Origin: Colletes latitarsis
Taxonomy: Eukaryota; Arthropoda; Insecta; Hymenoptera; Colletidae
Length of the DNA: 64,000 bases
Assembly: GCF_051014445.1 (NCBI RefSeq)
Contig: NW_027488370.1
Coordinates: forward strand, 1,550,001 to 1,614,000
Direction of reading: 5' to 3'
Shown: piece by piece, positions 48,572-63,873 of the stretch
How positions within the stretch are numbered: position 1 is the stretch's first letter
Layout of the letters: every line of letters starts with the position of its first letter
Position numbers and translations under genes: made by a program
The notes under the pieces: model-generated
Database searches by the model: none
What the model was told of the DNA's origin: nothing
What the model saw: only the letters and a program-made list of their open reading frames with translations

Positions 48572-50590
48572 CACATACTTCATGGCTAGATCCTGGGGTG
48601 TTTCTGGATTGCATCACGTAGTAATGGAGTGCAACACAGAAACAGTCAATTAAACCTGGTTTCCATCAATATTCTAGAGGACAACGCATGTTAGGTCTAG
48701 GTTAGGCCTGGGATTTGCCGTCATCAGGGTCATACTGTCGCAGTTTTAACATACTTGTTGAACGGATCCTGGGTTATTTTCTGGTTTGGATCACATAGTA
48801 ATGTGGTACCACTCTGAAACAGTCGATTAAACCAGGTTTCGATCAATATTTTTGAGGATAACGCATGTTAGGTCTAGTTTAGGCCTGGGATTTTCACTCA
48901 TCGGACTCATAACTTCGCATTCTTCACATTCTTGTTGAACGGATCCTGGGTTTTTTCTGGTTTGGATCACGTAGTAATGTGGGACCACACTGAAACAGTC
49001 AATTAAACCTGGTTTCGATCAATATTTTAGAGAATAATTCATGTTAGGTCTAGGTTAGGTCTGGGATTTGCTCTCATCAGGCTCATTCTTTCGCATATTT
49101 CTCATACTTGATGGCTAGATCCTGGGCTTTTTCTGGATTGCATCACGTAGTAATGAAGTACAACACTGAAACAGTCAATTAAACCTGGTTTCCATCAATA
49201 TCTTAGAGGACAACGCAAGTTAGGTCTGGGATATGTCTGGGATTTGCCATCATCAGGCTCATACTTTCGCGTTTTTCACATACTTGTTGAACAGATCCTG
49301 GGTTTTTCCTGGTTTGGATCACGTAGTAGTGTGGTACCACACTGAAACAGTCAATGAAACCAGGTTTCGATCAATATTTTAGAGAATAATTCATGTTAGG
49401 TCTAGGTCAGGTCTGGGATTTGCTCTCATCAGGCTCATTCTTTCGCATATTTCTCATACTTGATGGCTAGATCCTGGGCTTCTTCTGGATTGCATCACGT
49501 AGCAATGAAGTACAACACTGAAATAGTCAATTAAACCTGGTTTCCATCAATATCTTAGAGGACAACGCAAGTTATGTCTGGGATATGTCTGGGATTTGCC
49601 CTCATCAGGCTCATACTTTCGCGTTTTTCACATACTTGTTGAACAGATCCTGGGTTTTTTCTGGTTTGGATCACGTAGTAGTGTGGTACCACGCTGAAAC
49701 AGTCCATTAAACCTGGTTTGGATCAATATTTTAGAGGATAACGCATGTTAGGTCTAGGTTAGGCCTGGGATTTTCACTCATCAGACTCATACTTTCGCAT
49801 TCTTCACATACTTGTTGAACGGATCCTGGGTTATTTCTGGTTTGGATCACGTAGTAATGTGGGACCACACTGAAACAGTCAATTAAACCTGGTTTCGATC
49901 AATATTTTGGAGAATAATTCATGTTAGGTCTAGGTTAGGTCTGGGATTTGCCCACATCAGGCTCATTCTTTCGCATATTTCTCATACTTGATGGGTAGAT
50001 CCTGGGCTTCTTCTGGATTGCATCACGTAGTAATGAAGTACAACACTGAAACAGTCAGTTAAACCTGGTTTCCATCAATATCTTAGAGGACAACGCAAGT
50101 TAGGTCTGGGATAGGTCTTGGATTTGCCCTCATCAGGCTCATACTTTCGCGTTTTTCACATACTTGTTGAACAGATCCTGGGTTTTTTCTGGTTTGGATC
50201 ACGTAGTAGTGTGGTACCACACTGAAACAGTCCATTATACCTGGTTTGGACCAATATTTTAGAGGATAACGCATGTTAGGTCTAGGTTAGGTCGGGGATT
50301 TTCACTCATCAGACTCATACTTTCGCAGTCTTCACATACTTGTTGAATGGATCGTGGGTTTTTTCTGGTTTGGATCACGTAGTAATGTGGTACCACACTG
50401 AAACAGTCGATTAAACCTGGTTTCGATCAATATTTTAGAGGATAACGCAAGTTAAGTCTGGGATTGGTCTGGGATTTGACATCATCAGACTCATACTTTC
50501 GCACACTTCACATACTCGTTGAACAGATCCTGGGTTATTTTCTGGTCTGGATCACATAGTAATGTGGTACCACACTGAAACAGTCGATTA
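48571..50590 (+). repeat. 2290-bp tandem duplication, unit 2
   Basis: Copy of 46281-48300, differing for example at TAATGGAGTGC (48624) versus TAATGAAGTGC. It ends near 50590, where the next monomer is of another subfamily. Confidence 0.86.
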
Positions 50591-50787
50591 AACCTGGTCT
50601 TGATAAATATTTTAGAGGATAACGCATGTTAGGTCTGGGTTAGGTCTAGGATTTGCCCACATCAGGCTCATTCTTTCGCATATTTCTCATACTTGATGGG
50701 TAGATCCTGGGCTTCTTCTGGATTGCATCACGTAGTAATGAAGTACAACACTGAAACAGTCAGTTAAACCTGGTTTCCATCAATATC

Positions 50788-52809
50788 TTAGAGGACAACG
50801 CAAGTTATGTCCGGGATATGTCTGGGATTTGCTCTCATCAGGCTCATACTTTCACGTTTTTCACATACTTGTTGAACAGATCCTGGGTTTTTTCTGGTTT
50901 GGATCACGTAGTAATGTGGGACCACACTGAAACAATCAATTAAACCTGGCCTTGATAAATATTTTAAAGGATAACGCAAGTTAGGTCTGGGATTGGCCTG
51001 GGATTTGATATCATCAGACTCATACTTTCGCACACTTCACATACTCGTTGAACAGATCCTGGGTTATTTTCTGATTTGGATCACATAGTAATGTGGTACC
51101 ACACTGAAACAGTCGATTAAACCAGGTTTCGATCAATATTTTTGAGGATAACGCATGTTAGGTCTAGGTTAGGCCTGGGATTTTCACTCATCAGACTCAT
51201 ACTTTCGCATTCTTCACATACTTGTTGAACGGATCCTGGGTTTTTTCTGGTTTGGATCACGTAGTAATGTGGGACCACACTGAAACAGTCAATTAAACCT
51301 GGTTTCGATCAATATTTTAGAGAATAATTCATGTTAGGTCTAGGTCAGGTCTGGGATTTGCTCTCATCAGGCTCATTCTTTCGCATATTTCTCATACTTG
51401 ATGGCTAGATCCTGGGCTTCTTCTGGATTGCATCACGTAGTAATGAAGTACAACACTGAAACAGTCAATTAAACCTGGTTTCCATCAATATCTTACAGGA
51501 CAACGCAAGTTAGGTCTGGGATATGTCTGGGATTTGCCCTCATCAGGCTCATACTTTCGCGTTTTTCACATACTTGTTGAACAGATCCTGGGTTTTTTCT
51601 GGTTTGGATCACTTAGTAGTGTGGTACCACGCTGAAACAGTCCATTAAACCTGGTTTGGATCAATATTTTAGAGGATAACGCATGTTAGGTCTAGGTTAG
51701 GCCTGGGATTTTCACTCATCAGACTCATACTTTCGTATTCTTCACATACTTGTTGAACGGATCCTGGGTTATTTCTGGTTTGGATCACGTAGTAATGTGG
51801 GACCACACTGAAACAGTCAATTAAACCTGGTTTCGATCAATATTTTAGAGAATAATTCATGTTAGGTCTAGGTTAGGTCTGGGATTTGCCCACATCAGGC
51901 TCATTCTTTCGCATATTTCTCATACATGTTGAACAGATCCTGGGTTTTTTCTGGTTTGGATCACGTAGTAATGTGGGACCACACTGAAACAATCAATTAA
52001 ACCTGGTCTTGATAAATATTTTAGAGGATAACGCATGTTAGGTCTGGGTTAGGTCTAGGATTTGCCCTCATCAGGCTCATACTTTCGCATATTTCTCATA
52101 CTTCAAGGCTAGATCCTGGGCTGTTTCTGGATTGTATCACGAAGTAATGTGGTACCACACTGAAACAGTCCATTAAACCTGGTTTCGCTCAATATTTTAA
52201 AGGATAACGCATGTAAGGTCTAGGTTAGGTCTGGGATTTGCTCTCATCAGGCGCATTCTTTCGCATATTTCTCATACTTGATGGCTAGAACCTGGGTTTT
52301 TTCTGGTTTGGATCACGTAGTAATGTGGTACCACACTGAAACAGTCGATTAAATCTGGTTTCGATCAATATTTTAGAGGATAACGCAAGTTAGGTCTGGG
52401 AATGGTCTGGGATTTGACCTCATCAGACTCATACTTTCGCAACACCTCACATACTCCTTGAACAGATCCTGGGTTATTTTCTGGTTTGGATCACATAGTA
52501 ATGTGGTACCACACTGAAACAGTCGATTAAACCAGGTTTCGATCAATATTTTAGAGGATAACGCATGTTAGGTCCAGGTTAGGCCTGGGATTTTCACTCA
52601 TCAGACTCATACTTTCGCATTCTTCACATACTTGTTGAACGGATCCTGGGTTTTTTCTGGTTTGGAACACGTAGTAATGTGGTACCACACTGAAACGGTC
52701 AATTAAACCTGGTTTCGATCAATATTTTAGAGGATAACGCAAGTTAGGTCTGGGATAGGTCTGGGATTTGCCCTCATCAGGCTCATACTTTCGCATTCTT
52801 CACATACTT
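50788..52809 (+). repeat. Segmental duplication block E, copy 2
   Basis: Partner of 28814-30835. At about 52806 it switches to a copy of 27660 on, with CTTGTTGAAC as the shared sequence at the switch. Confidence 0.83.
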
Positions 52810-54886
52810 GTTGAACGGATCCTGGGTTATTTCTGGTTTGGATCACGTAGTAATGTGGGACCACACTGAAACAGTCAATTAAACCTGGTTTCGATCAATA
52901 TTTTGGAGAATAATTCATGTTAGGTCTAGGTTAGGTCTGGGATTTGCCCACATCAGGCTCATTCTTTCGCATATTTCTCATACTTGATGGGTAGATCCTG
53001 GGCTTCTTCTGGATTGCATCACGTAGTAATGAAGTACAACACTGAAACAGTCAGTTAAACCTGGTTTCCATCAATATCTTAGAGGACAACGCAAGTTAGG
53101 TCTGGGATAGGTCTTGGATTTGCCCTCATCAGGCTCATACTTTCGCGTTTTTCACATACTTGTTGAACAGATCCTGGGTTTTTTCTGGTTTGGATCACGT
53201 AGTAGTGTGGTACCACACTGAAACAGTCCATTATACCTGGTTTGGACCAATATTTTAGAGGATAACGCATGTTAGGTCTAGGTTAGGTCGGGGATTTTCA
53301 CTCATCAGACTCATACTTTCGCAGTCTTCACATACTTGTTGAATGGATCGTGGGTTTTTTCTGGTTTGGATCACGTAGTAATGTGGTACCACACTGAAAC
53401 AGTCGATTAAACCTGGTTTCGATCAATATTTTAGAGGATAACGCAAGTTAAGTCTGGGATTGGTCTGGGATTTGACATCATCAGACTCATACTTTCGCAC
53501 ACTTCACATACTCGTTGAACAGATCCTGGGTTATTTTCTGGTCTGGATCACATAGTAATGTGGTACCACACTGAAACAGTCGATTAAACCAGGTGTCGAT
53601 CAATATTTTTGAGGATAACGCATGTTAGGTCTAGGTTAGGCCTGGGATTTTCACTCATCAGACTCATACTTTCGCATTCTTTACATACTTGTTGAACGGA
53701 TCCTGGGTTTTTTCTGGTTTGGATCACGTAGTAATGTGGGACCACACTGAAACAGTCAATTAAACGTGGTTTCGATCAATATTTTAGAGAATAATTCATG
53801 TTAGGTCTAGGTCAGGTCTGGGATTTGCTCTCATCAGGCTCATTCTTTCGCATATTTCTCATACTTGATGGCTAGATCCTGGGCTTCTTCTGGATTGCAT
53901 CACGTAGCAATGAAGTACAACACTGAAATAGTCAATTAAACCTGGTTTCCATCAATATCTTAGAGGACAACGCAAGTTATGTCTGGGATATGTCTGGGAT
54001 TTGCTCTCATCAGGCTCATACTTTCACGTTTTTCACATACTTGTTGAACAGATCCTGGGTTTTTTCTGGTTTGGATCACGTAGTAATGTGGGACCACACT
54101 GAAACAATCAATTAAACCTGGCCTTGATAAATATTTTAAAGGATAACGCAAGTTAGGTCTGGGATTGGCCTGGGATTTGATATCATCAGACTCATACTTT
54201 CGCACACTTCACATACTCGTTGAACAGATCCTGGGTTATTTTCTGATTTGGATCACATAGTAATGTGGTACCACACTGAAACAGTCGATTAAACCAGGTT
54301 TCGATCAATATTTTTGAGGATAACGCATGTTAGGTCTAGGTTAGGCCTGGGATTTTCACTCATCAGACTCATACTTTCGCATTCTTCACATACTTGTTGA
54401 ACGGATCCTGGGTTTTTTCTGGTTTGGATCACGTAGTAATGTGGGACCACACTGAAACAGTCAATTAAACCTGGTTTCGATCAATATTTTAGAGAATAAT
54501 TCATGTTAGGTCTAGGTCAGGTCTGGGATTTGCTCTCATCAGGCTCATTCTTTCGCATATTTCTCATACTTGATGGCTAGATCCTGGGCTTCTTCTGGAT
54601 TGCATCACGTAGTAATGAAGTACAACACTGAAACAGTCAATTAAACCTGGTTTCCATCAATATCTTAGAGGACAACGCAAGTTAGGTCTGGGATATGTCT
54701 GGGATTTGCCCTCATCAGGCTCATACTTTCGCGTTTTTCACATACTTGTTGAACAGATCCTGGGTTTTTTCTGGTTTGGATCACTTAGTAGTGTGGTACC
54801 ACGCTGAAACAGTCCATTAAACCTGGTTTGGATCAATATTTTAGAGGATAACGCATGTTAGGTCTAGGTTAGGCCTGGGATTTTCA
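52806..54886 (+). repeat. Block E0, copy at 25146-bp spacing
   Basis: Partner of 27660-29740, then switches near 54890 to a copy of the 32930/35045 region (CATACCTTCGC variant). Confidence 0.8.
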
Positions 54887-54889
54887 CTC

Positions 54890-56658
54890 ATCAGACTCAT
54901 ACCTTCGCATTCTTCACATACTTGATGGCTAGATCCTGGTTTTTTTCTGGTTTGGATCACGTAGTAATGTGGTACCACACTGAAACAGTCGATTAAACCT
55001 GGTTTCGATCAATATTTTAGAGGATAACGCAAGTTAAGTCAGGGAATGGTCTGGGATTTGACCTCATCAGACTCATACTTTCGCACACTTCACATACTCG
55101 TTGAACGGATCCTGGGTTATTTTCTGGTTTGGATCACATAGTAATGTGGTACCACACTGAAACAGTCGATTAAACCAGGTTTCGTCAATATTTTTGAGGA
55201 TAACGCATGTTAGGTCTAGGTTAGGTCTGGGATTTTCACTCATCAGACTCATACTTTCGCATTCTTCACATACTTGTTGAACGGATCCTGGGTTTTTTCT
55301 GGTTTGGATCACGTAGTAATGTGGGACCACACTGAAACAGTCAATTAAACCTGGTTTCGATCAATATTTTAGAGAATAATTCATGTTAGGTCTAGGTTAG
55401 GCCTGGGATTTGCCCTCGTCAGGCTCATACTTTCGCATATTTCTCATACTTCATGGCTAGATCCTGGGCTATTTCTGGATTGGATCACGTAGTAATGTGG
55501 TACCACACTGAAACTGTCAATTAAACCTGGTTTCGATGAATATTTTAGAGGATAACGCAAGTTAGGTCTGGGATATGTCTGGGATTTGCCCTCATCAGGC
55601 TCATACTTTCGCGTTTTTCACACACTTGTTGAACAGATCCTGGGTTTTTTCTGGTTTGGATCACGTAGTAGTGTGGTACCACACTGAAACAGTCCATTAA
55701 ACCTGGTTTCGCTCAATATTTTAGAGGATAACGCATGTAAGGTCTAGGTTAGGTCTGGGATTTGCTCTCATCAGGCTCATTCTTTCGCATATTTCTCATA
55801 CTTGATGGCTAGATCCGGGGTTTTTTCTGGTTTGGATCACGTAGTAATGTGGTACCACACTGAAACAGTCGATTAAACCTGGTTTCGATCAATATTTTAG
55901 AGGATAACGCAAGTTAGGTCTGGGAATGGTCTGGGATTTGCTCTCATCAGGCTCGTACTTTCGCAACACTTCACATACTCCTTGAACAGATCCTGGGTTA
56001 TTTTCTGGTTTGGATCACATAGTAATGTGGTACCACACTGAAACAGTCGATTAAACCAGGTTTCGATCAATATTTTAGAGGATAACGCATGTTAGGTCTA
56101 GGTTAGGCCTGGGATTTTCACTCATCAGACTCATACTTTCGCATTCTTCACATACTTGTTGAACGGATCCTGGGTTTTTTCTGGTTTGGATCACGTAGTA
56201 ATGTGGTACCACACTGAAACGGTCAATTAAACCTGGTTTCGATCAAAATTTTAGAGGATAACGCAGGTTAGGTCTGGGATAGGTCTGGGATTTGACCTCA
56301 TCAGACTCATACTTTCGCACACTTCACATACTCGTTGAACAGATCCTGGGTTATTTTCTGGTTTGGATCACATAGTAATGTGGTACCACACTGAAACAGT
56401 CGATTAAACCAGGTTTCGATCAATATTTTAGAGGAGAACGCATGTTAGGTCTAGGTTAGGCCTGGGATTTTCACTCATCAGACTCATACTTTCGCATTCT
56501 TCACATTCTTGTTGAACGGATCCTGGGTTTTTTCTGGTTTGGATCACATAGTAATGTGGTACCACACTGAAACAGTCGATTAAACCAGGTTTCGATCAAT
56601 ATTTTTGAGGATAACGCATGTTAGGTCTAGGTTAGGCCTGGGATTTGACCTCATCAGA
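54890..56658 (+). repeat. Block F, matches 35042-36810 (19848-bp spacing)
   Basis: Constant offset 19848 to the second 2115-bp unit and its right flank, and 21963 to the first unit. Shared variants include TTTCGTCAATATT, GATCCGGGG and AGAGGAGAACGC. Confidence 0.83.
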
Positions 56659-59600
56659 CTCATACTTTCGCATTCTTCACATTCTTGTTGAACGGATCCT
56701 GGGTTTTTTCTGGTTTGGATCACGTAGTAATGTGGGACCACACTGAAACAGTCAATTAAACCTGGTTTCGATCAATATTTTAGAGAATAATTCATGTTAG
56801 GTCTAGGTTTGGCCTGGGAAGTGCCCACGTCAGGCTCATACTTTCGCATATTTCTCATACTTCATGGCTAGATCCTGGGCTATTTCTGGATTGGATCACG
56901 TAGTAATGTGGTACCACACTGAAACTGTCAATTAAACCTGGTTTCGATCAATATTTTAGAGGATAACGCAAGTTAGGTCTGGGATATGTCTGGGATTTGC
57001 CACCATCAGGCTCATACTTTCGCGTTTTTCACACACTTGTTGAACAGATCCTGGGTTTTTTCTGGTTTGGATCACGTAGTAGTGTGGTACCACGCTGAAA
57101 CAGTCCATTAAACCTGGTCGCGCTCAATATTTTAGAGGATAACGCATGTAAGGTCTAGGTTAGGTCTGGGATTTGCTCTCATCAGGCTCATTCTTTCGCA
57201 TATTTCTCATACTTGATGGCTAGATCCTGGGTTTCTTCTGGTTTGGATCACGTAGTAATGTGGTACCACACTGAAACAGTCGATTAAACCTGGTTTCGAT
57301 CAATATTTTAGAGGATAACGCAAGTTAAGTCTGGGAATGGTCTGGGATTTGACCTCATCAGACTCATACTTTCGCATTCTTCACATACTTGTTGAACGGA
57401 TCCTGGGTTTTTTCTGGTTTAGATCACGTAGTAATGTGGTACCACACTGAAACAGTCGATTAAACCAGGTTTCGATCAATATTTTTGAGGATAACGCATG
57501 TTAGGTCTAGGTTAGGCCTGGGATTTGACCTCATCAGACTCATACTTTCGCATTCTTCACATACTTGTTGAACGGATCCTGGTTTTTTTCTGGTTTGGAT
57601 CACGTAGTAATGTGGTACCACACTGAAACAGTCGATTAAACCTGGTTTCGATCAATATTTTAGAGGATAACGCAAGTTAGGTCTGGGATAGGTCTGGGAT
57701 TTGACCTCATCAGATTCATACTTTCGCACATTTCACATACTCCTTGAACAGATCCTGGGTTATTTTCTGGTTTGGATCACATAGAAATGTGGTACCACAC
57801 TGAAACAGTCGATTAAACCAGGTTTCGATCTATATTTTAGAGGATAACGCATGTTAGGTCTAGGATAGGTCTGGGATTTGCTCTCATCAGGCTGATTCTT
57901 TCGCATATTTCTCATACATGTTGAACAGATCCTAGGTTTTTTCGGGTTTGGATCACGTAGTAATGAAGTACAACACTGAAACAGTCAATTAAACCTGGTT
58001 TCCATCAATCTTTTAGAGGACAACGCATGTTAGGTCTAGGTTAGGCCTGGGATTTGCCCTCATCAGGGTCATACTGTCGCAGTTTTATCATACTTGTTGA
58101 GCGGATCCTGGGTTTTTTCTGGTTTGGTTCACGTAGTAATGTGGTACCACACTGAAACATTCAATTAAACCTGGTCTCGATAAATATTTTAGAGGATAAC
58201 GCATGTTAGGTTTGGGTTGGGTCTAGGATTTGCCCTCATCAGGCTCATACTTTCGCATATTTCTCATACTTCATGGCTAGATCCTGGGCTGTTTCTGGAT
58301 TGTATCACGTAGTAATGTGGTACCACGCTGAAACAGTCCATTAAACCTGGTTTGGATCAATATTTTAGAGGATAACGCATGTTAGGTCTAGGTTAGGCCT
58401 GGGATTTTCACTCATCAGACTCATACTTTCGCATTCGTCACATACTTGTTGAACGGATCCTGGGTTATTTCTGGTTTGGATCACGTAGTAATGTGGGACC
58501 ACACTGAAACAGTCAATTAAACCTGGTTTCGATCAATATTTTAGAGAATAATTCATGTTAGGTCTAGGTTAGGTCTGGGATTTGCCCACATCAGGCTCAT
58601 TCTTTCGCATATTTCTCATACATGTTGAACAGATCCTGGGTTTTTTCTGGTTTGGATCACGTAGTAATGTGGGACCACACTGAAACAATCATTTAAACCT
58701 GGTCTTGATAAATATTTTAGAGGATAACGCATGTTAGGTCTGGGTTAGGTCTAGGATTTGCCCTCATCAGGCTCATACTTTCGCATATTTCTCATACTTC
58801 AAGGCTAGATCCTGGGCTGTTTCTGGATTGTATCACGTAGTAATGTGGTACCACGCTGAAACAGTCAATTAAACCTGGTTTCGATCAATATTTTAGAGGA
58901 TAACGCAAGTTAGGTCTGGGATAGTTCTAGGATTTGCCCTCATCAGGCTCTTACTTTCGCATATTTCTCATACTTCATGGCTAGATCCTGGGCTATTTCT
59001 GGATTGGATCACGTAGTAAAGTGGTACCACACTGAAACATTCAATGAAACCTGGTCTGGATAAATATTTTAGAGGTTAGCGCATCTTAGGTCTGGGTTAG
59101 GTCTAAGATTTGCCCTCATCAGGCTCACAGTTTAGCGTTTTTCACATACTTGTTGAACAGATCCTGGGTTCTTTCTGGTTTGGATCACGAAGTAATGTGG
59201 TACCACACTGAAACAGTCCATTAAACCTGGTTTCGCTCAATATTTTAAAGCATAACGCATGTAAGGTCTAGGTTAGGTCTGGGATTTGCTCTCATCAGGC
59301 TCATTCTTTCGCATATTTCTCATACTTGATGGCTAGAACCAGGGTTTTTTCTGGTTTGGATCACGTAGTAATGTGGTACCACACTGAAACAGTCGATTAA
59401 AGCTGGTTTCAATCAATATTTTAGAGGATAACGCAAGTTAGGTCTGGGAATGGTCTGGGATTTGACCTCATCAGACTCATACTTTCGCAACACTTCACAT
59501 ACTCCTTGAACAGATCCTGGGTTATTTTCTGGTTTGGATCACATAGTAATGTGGTACCACACTGAAACAGTCGATTAAACCAGGTTTCGATCAATATTTT

Positions 59601-59845
59601 AGAGGATAACGCATGTTAGGTCCAGGTTAGGCCTGGGATTTTCACTCATCAGACTCATACTTTCGCATTCTTCACATACTTGTTGAACGGATCCTGGGTT
59701 TTTTCTGGTTTGGAACACGTAGTAATGTGGTACCACACTGAAACGGTCAATTAAACCTGGTTTCGATCAATATTTTAGAGGATAACGCAAGTTAGGTCTG
59801 GGATAGGTCTGGGATTTGACCTCATCAGACTCATACTTTCGCACA

Positions 59846-60507
59846 CTTCACGTACTCGTTGAACAGATCCTGGGTTATTTTCTGGTTTGGATCACATAGT
59901 AATGTGGTACCACACTGAAACAGTCGATTAAACCAGGTTTCGATCAATATTTTAGAGAATAATTCATGTTAGGTCAAGGTTAGGTCTGGGATTTGCTCTC
60001 ATCAGGCTCATTCTTTCGCATATTTCTCATACTTCATGGCTAGATGCTGGGCTGTTTCTGGATTGTGTCACGTAGTAATGTGGTACCACGCTGAAACAGT
60101 CAATTTAACCTGGATTCGATCAATATTTTAGAGGATAACGCAAGTTAGGTCTGGGATAGGTCTAGGATTTGCCCTAATCAGGCTCTTACTTTCGCATATT
60201 TCTCATACTTCATGGCTAGATCCTGGCCTATTTCTGGATTGGATCACGTAGTAAAGTGGTACCACATTGAAACATTCAATGAAACCTCGTCTGGATAAAT
60301 ATTTTAGAGGGTAACGCATCTTAGGTCTGGGTTAGGTCTAAGATTTGCCCTCATCAGGCTCACAGTTTCGCGTTTTTCACATACTTGTTGAACAGATCCT
60401 GGGTTTTTTCTGGTTTGGATCACGAAGTAGTGTGGTACCACACTGAAACAGTCAATGAAACCTGGTTTGGATCAATATTTTAGAGGATAACGGAAGTTAG
60501 GTCTAGG
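59846..60507 (+). repeat. Block G1 partner
   Basis: Matches 31000-31661. Its last monomer has 11-mers TTAGGTCTAGG (60497) and TTAGGTCTGGG (60508), then continues with GCTCTCATCAGG, unlike 31.68 kb. Confidence 0.85.
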
Positions 60508-61024
60508 TTAGGTCTGGGATTTGCTCTCATCAGGCTCATTCATTCGCATATTTCTCATACTTGATGGCTAGATCCTGGGCTTTTTCTGGATTGCATCACG
60601 TAGTAATGTAGTACCACACTGAAACAGACAATGAAACCTGGTTTCCATCAATATTTTAGAGGACAACGCATGTTAGGTCTAGGTAAGGCCTGAGATTTTC
60701 ACTGATCGGACTCATACTTTCGCATTTTTCACATACTTGTTGAACGGATCCTGGGTTTTTTCTGGTTTGGATCACGTAGTAATGTGGTACCACACTGAAA
60801 CGGTCAATTAAACCTGGTTTCGATCAATATTTTAGAGAATAATTCATGTTAGGTCAAAGTTAGGTCTGGGATTTGCCCTCATCAGGCTCATTCTTTCGCA
60901 TATTTCTCAAACTTGATGGCTAGATCCTGGGCTTTTTCTGGATTGCATCACGTAGTAATGTGGTACCACACTGAAACATTCAATTAAACCTGGTCTTGAC
61001 AAATATTTTAGAGGCTAACGCATG

Positions 61025-62513
61025 TTAGGTCTGGGTTAGGTCTAGGATTTGCCCTCATCAGGCTCATACTTTCGCATATTTCTCATACTTCATGGCTACA
61101 TCCTGGGCTTTTTCTGGATTGCATCACGTAGTAATGAAGTACAACACTGAAACAGTCAATTAAACCTGGTTTCCATCAATATCTTAGAGGACAACGCAAG
61201 TTAGGTCTGGGATAGGTCTTGGATTTGCCCTCATCAGGCTCATACTTTCGCGTTTCTCACATACTTGTTGAACAGATCCTGGGTTTTTTCTGGTTTGGAT
61301 CACGTAGTAGTGTGGTACCACACTGAAACAGTCCATTATACCTGGTTTGGATCAATATTTTAGAGGATAACGCATGTTAGGTCTAGGTTAGGTCTGGGAT
61401 TTTCACTCATCAGACTCATACTTTCGCAGTCTTCACATACCTGTTGAACGGATCCTGGGTTTTTTCTGGTTTGGATCACGTAGTAATGTGGAACCACACT
61501 GAAACAGTCGATTAAACCTGGTTTCGATCAATATTTTAGAGGATAACGCAAGTTAAGTCTGGGATTGGTCTGGGATTAGACCTCATCAGACTCATACTTT
61601 CGCACACGTCACATACTCGTTGAACAGATCCTGGGTTATTTTCTGGTTTGGATCACATAGTAATGTGGTACCACACTGAAACAGACGATTAAACCAGGTT
61701 TCGATCAATATTTTTGAGGATAACGCATGTTAGGTCTAGGTTAGGCCTGGGATTTTCACTCATCAGACTCATACTTTCGCATTCTTCACATACTTGTTGA
61801 ACGGATCCTGGGTTTTTTCTGGTTTGGATCACGTAGTAATGTGGGACCACACTGAAACAGTCAATTAAACCTGGTTTCGATCAATATTTTAGAGAATAAT
61901 TCATGTTAGGTCTAGGTCAGGTCTGGGATTTGCTGTCATCAGGCTCATTCTTTCGCATATTTCTCATACTTGATGGCTAGATCCTGGGCTTTTTCTGGAT
62001 TGCATCAGGTAGTAACGAAGTACAACACTGAAACAGTCAATTAACCCTGGTTTCCATCAATATCTTAGAGGACAACGCAAGTTAGGTCTGGGATATGTCT
62101 GGGATTTGCCCTCATCAGGCTCATACTTTCGCGTTTTTCACATACTTGTTGAACAGATCCTGGGTTTTTTCTGGTTTGGATCACGTAGTAGTGTGGTACC
62201 ACGCTGAAACAGTCCATTAAACCTGGTTTGGATCAATATTTTAGAGGATAACCCATGTTAGGTCTAGGTTAGGCCTGGGATTTTCACTCATCAGACTCAT
62301 ACCTTCGCATTCTTCACATACTTGATGGCTAGATCCTGGTTTTTTTCTGGTTTGGATCACGTAGTAATGTGGTACCACACTGAAACAGTCGATTAAACCT
62401 GGTTTCGATCAATATTTTAGAGGATAACGCAAGTTAAGTCAGGGAATGGTCTGGGATTTGACCTCATCAGACTCATACTTTCGCACACTTCACATACTCG
62501 TTGAACGGATCCT
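61025..62513 (+). repeat. Block G2 partner
   Basis: Matches 31662-33150, starting at the first 11-mer TTAGGTCTGGG at 61025. Just after 62513 one monomer present at 33.16-33.33 kb is missing here (offset changes from 29363 to 29188). Confidence 0.84.
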
Positions 62514-62608
62514 GGGTTGTTTTCTGGTTTGGATCACGTAGTAATGTGGGACCACACTGAAACAGTCAATTAAACCTGGTTTCGATCAATATTTTAGAGA
62601 ATAATTCA

Positions 62609-63873
62609 TGTTAGGTCTAGGTTAGGCCTGGGATTTGCCCTCGTCAGGCTCATACTTTCGCATATTTCTCATACTTCATGGCTAGATCCTGGGCTATTTC
62701 TGGATTGGATCAGGTAGTAATGTGGTACCACACTGAAACTGTCAATTAAACCTGGTTTCGATGAATATTTTAGAGGATAACGCAAGTTAGGTCTGGGATA
62801 TGTCTGGGATTTGCCCTCATCAGGCTCATACTTTCGCATTTTTCACACACTTGTTGAACAGATCCTGGGTTTTTTCTGGTTTGGATCACGTAGTAGTGTG
62901 GTACCACACTGAAACAGTCCATTAAACCTGGTTTCGCTCAATATTTTAGAGGATAACGCATGTAAGGTCTAGGTTAGGTCTGGGATTTGCTCTCATCAGG
63001 CTCATTCTTCCGCATATTTCTCATACTTGATGGCTAGATCCTGGGTTTTTTCTGGTTTGGATCACGTAGTAATGTGGTACCACACTGAAACAGTCGATTA
63101 AACCTGGTTTCGATCAATATTTTAGAGGATAACGCAAGTTAGGTCTGGGAATGGTCTGGGATTTGCTCTCATCAGGCTCGTACTTTCGCAACACTTCACA
63201 TACTCCTTGAACAGATCCTGGGTTATTTTCTGGTTTGGATCACATAGTAATGTGGTACCACACTGAAACAGTCGATTAAACCAGGTTTCGATCAATATTT
63301 TAGAGGATAACGCATGTTAGGTCTAGGTTAGGCCTGGGATTTTCACTCATCAGACTCATACTTTCGCATTCTTCACATACTTGTTGAACTGATCCTGGGT
63401 TTTTTCTGGTTTGGATCACGTAGTAATGTGGTACCACACTGAAACGGTCAATTAAACCTGGTTTCGATCAAAATTTTAGAGGATAACGCAGGTTAGGTCT
63501 GGGATAGGTCTGGGATTTGACCTCATCAGACTCATACTTTCGCACACTTCACATACTCGTTGAACAGATCCTGGGTTATTTTCTGGTTTGGATCACATAG
63601 TAATGTGGTACCACACTGAAACAGTCGATTAAACCAGGTTTCGATCAATATTTTAGAGGAGAACGCATGTTAGGTCTAGGTTCGGCCTGGGATTTTCACT
63701 CATCAGACTCATACTTTCGCATTCTTCACATTCTTGTTGAACGGATCCTGGGTTTTTTCTGGTTTGGATCACATAGTAATGTGGTACCACACTGAAACAG
63801 TCGATTAAACCAGGTTTCGATCAATATTTTTGAGGATAACGCATGTTAGGTCTAGGTTAGGCCTGGGATTTGA
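62609..63873 (+). repeat. Block F relative, matches 35536-36800 (27073-bp spacing)
   Basis: Same block order as 33.4-34.4 and 35.5-36.8 kb, including AGAGGAGAACGC at about 63654 and GGTTCGGCC as a private change. Confidence 0.8.
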
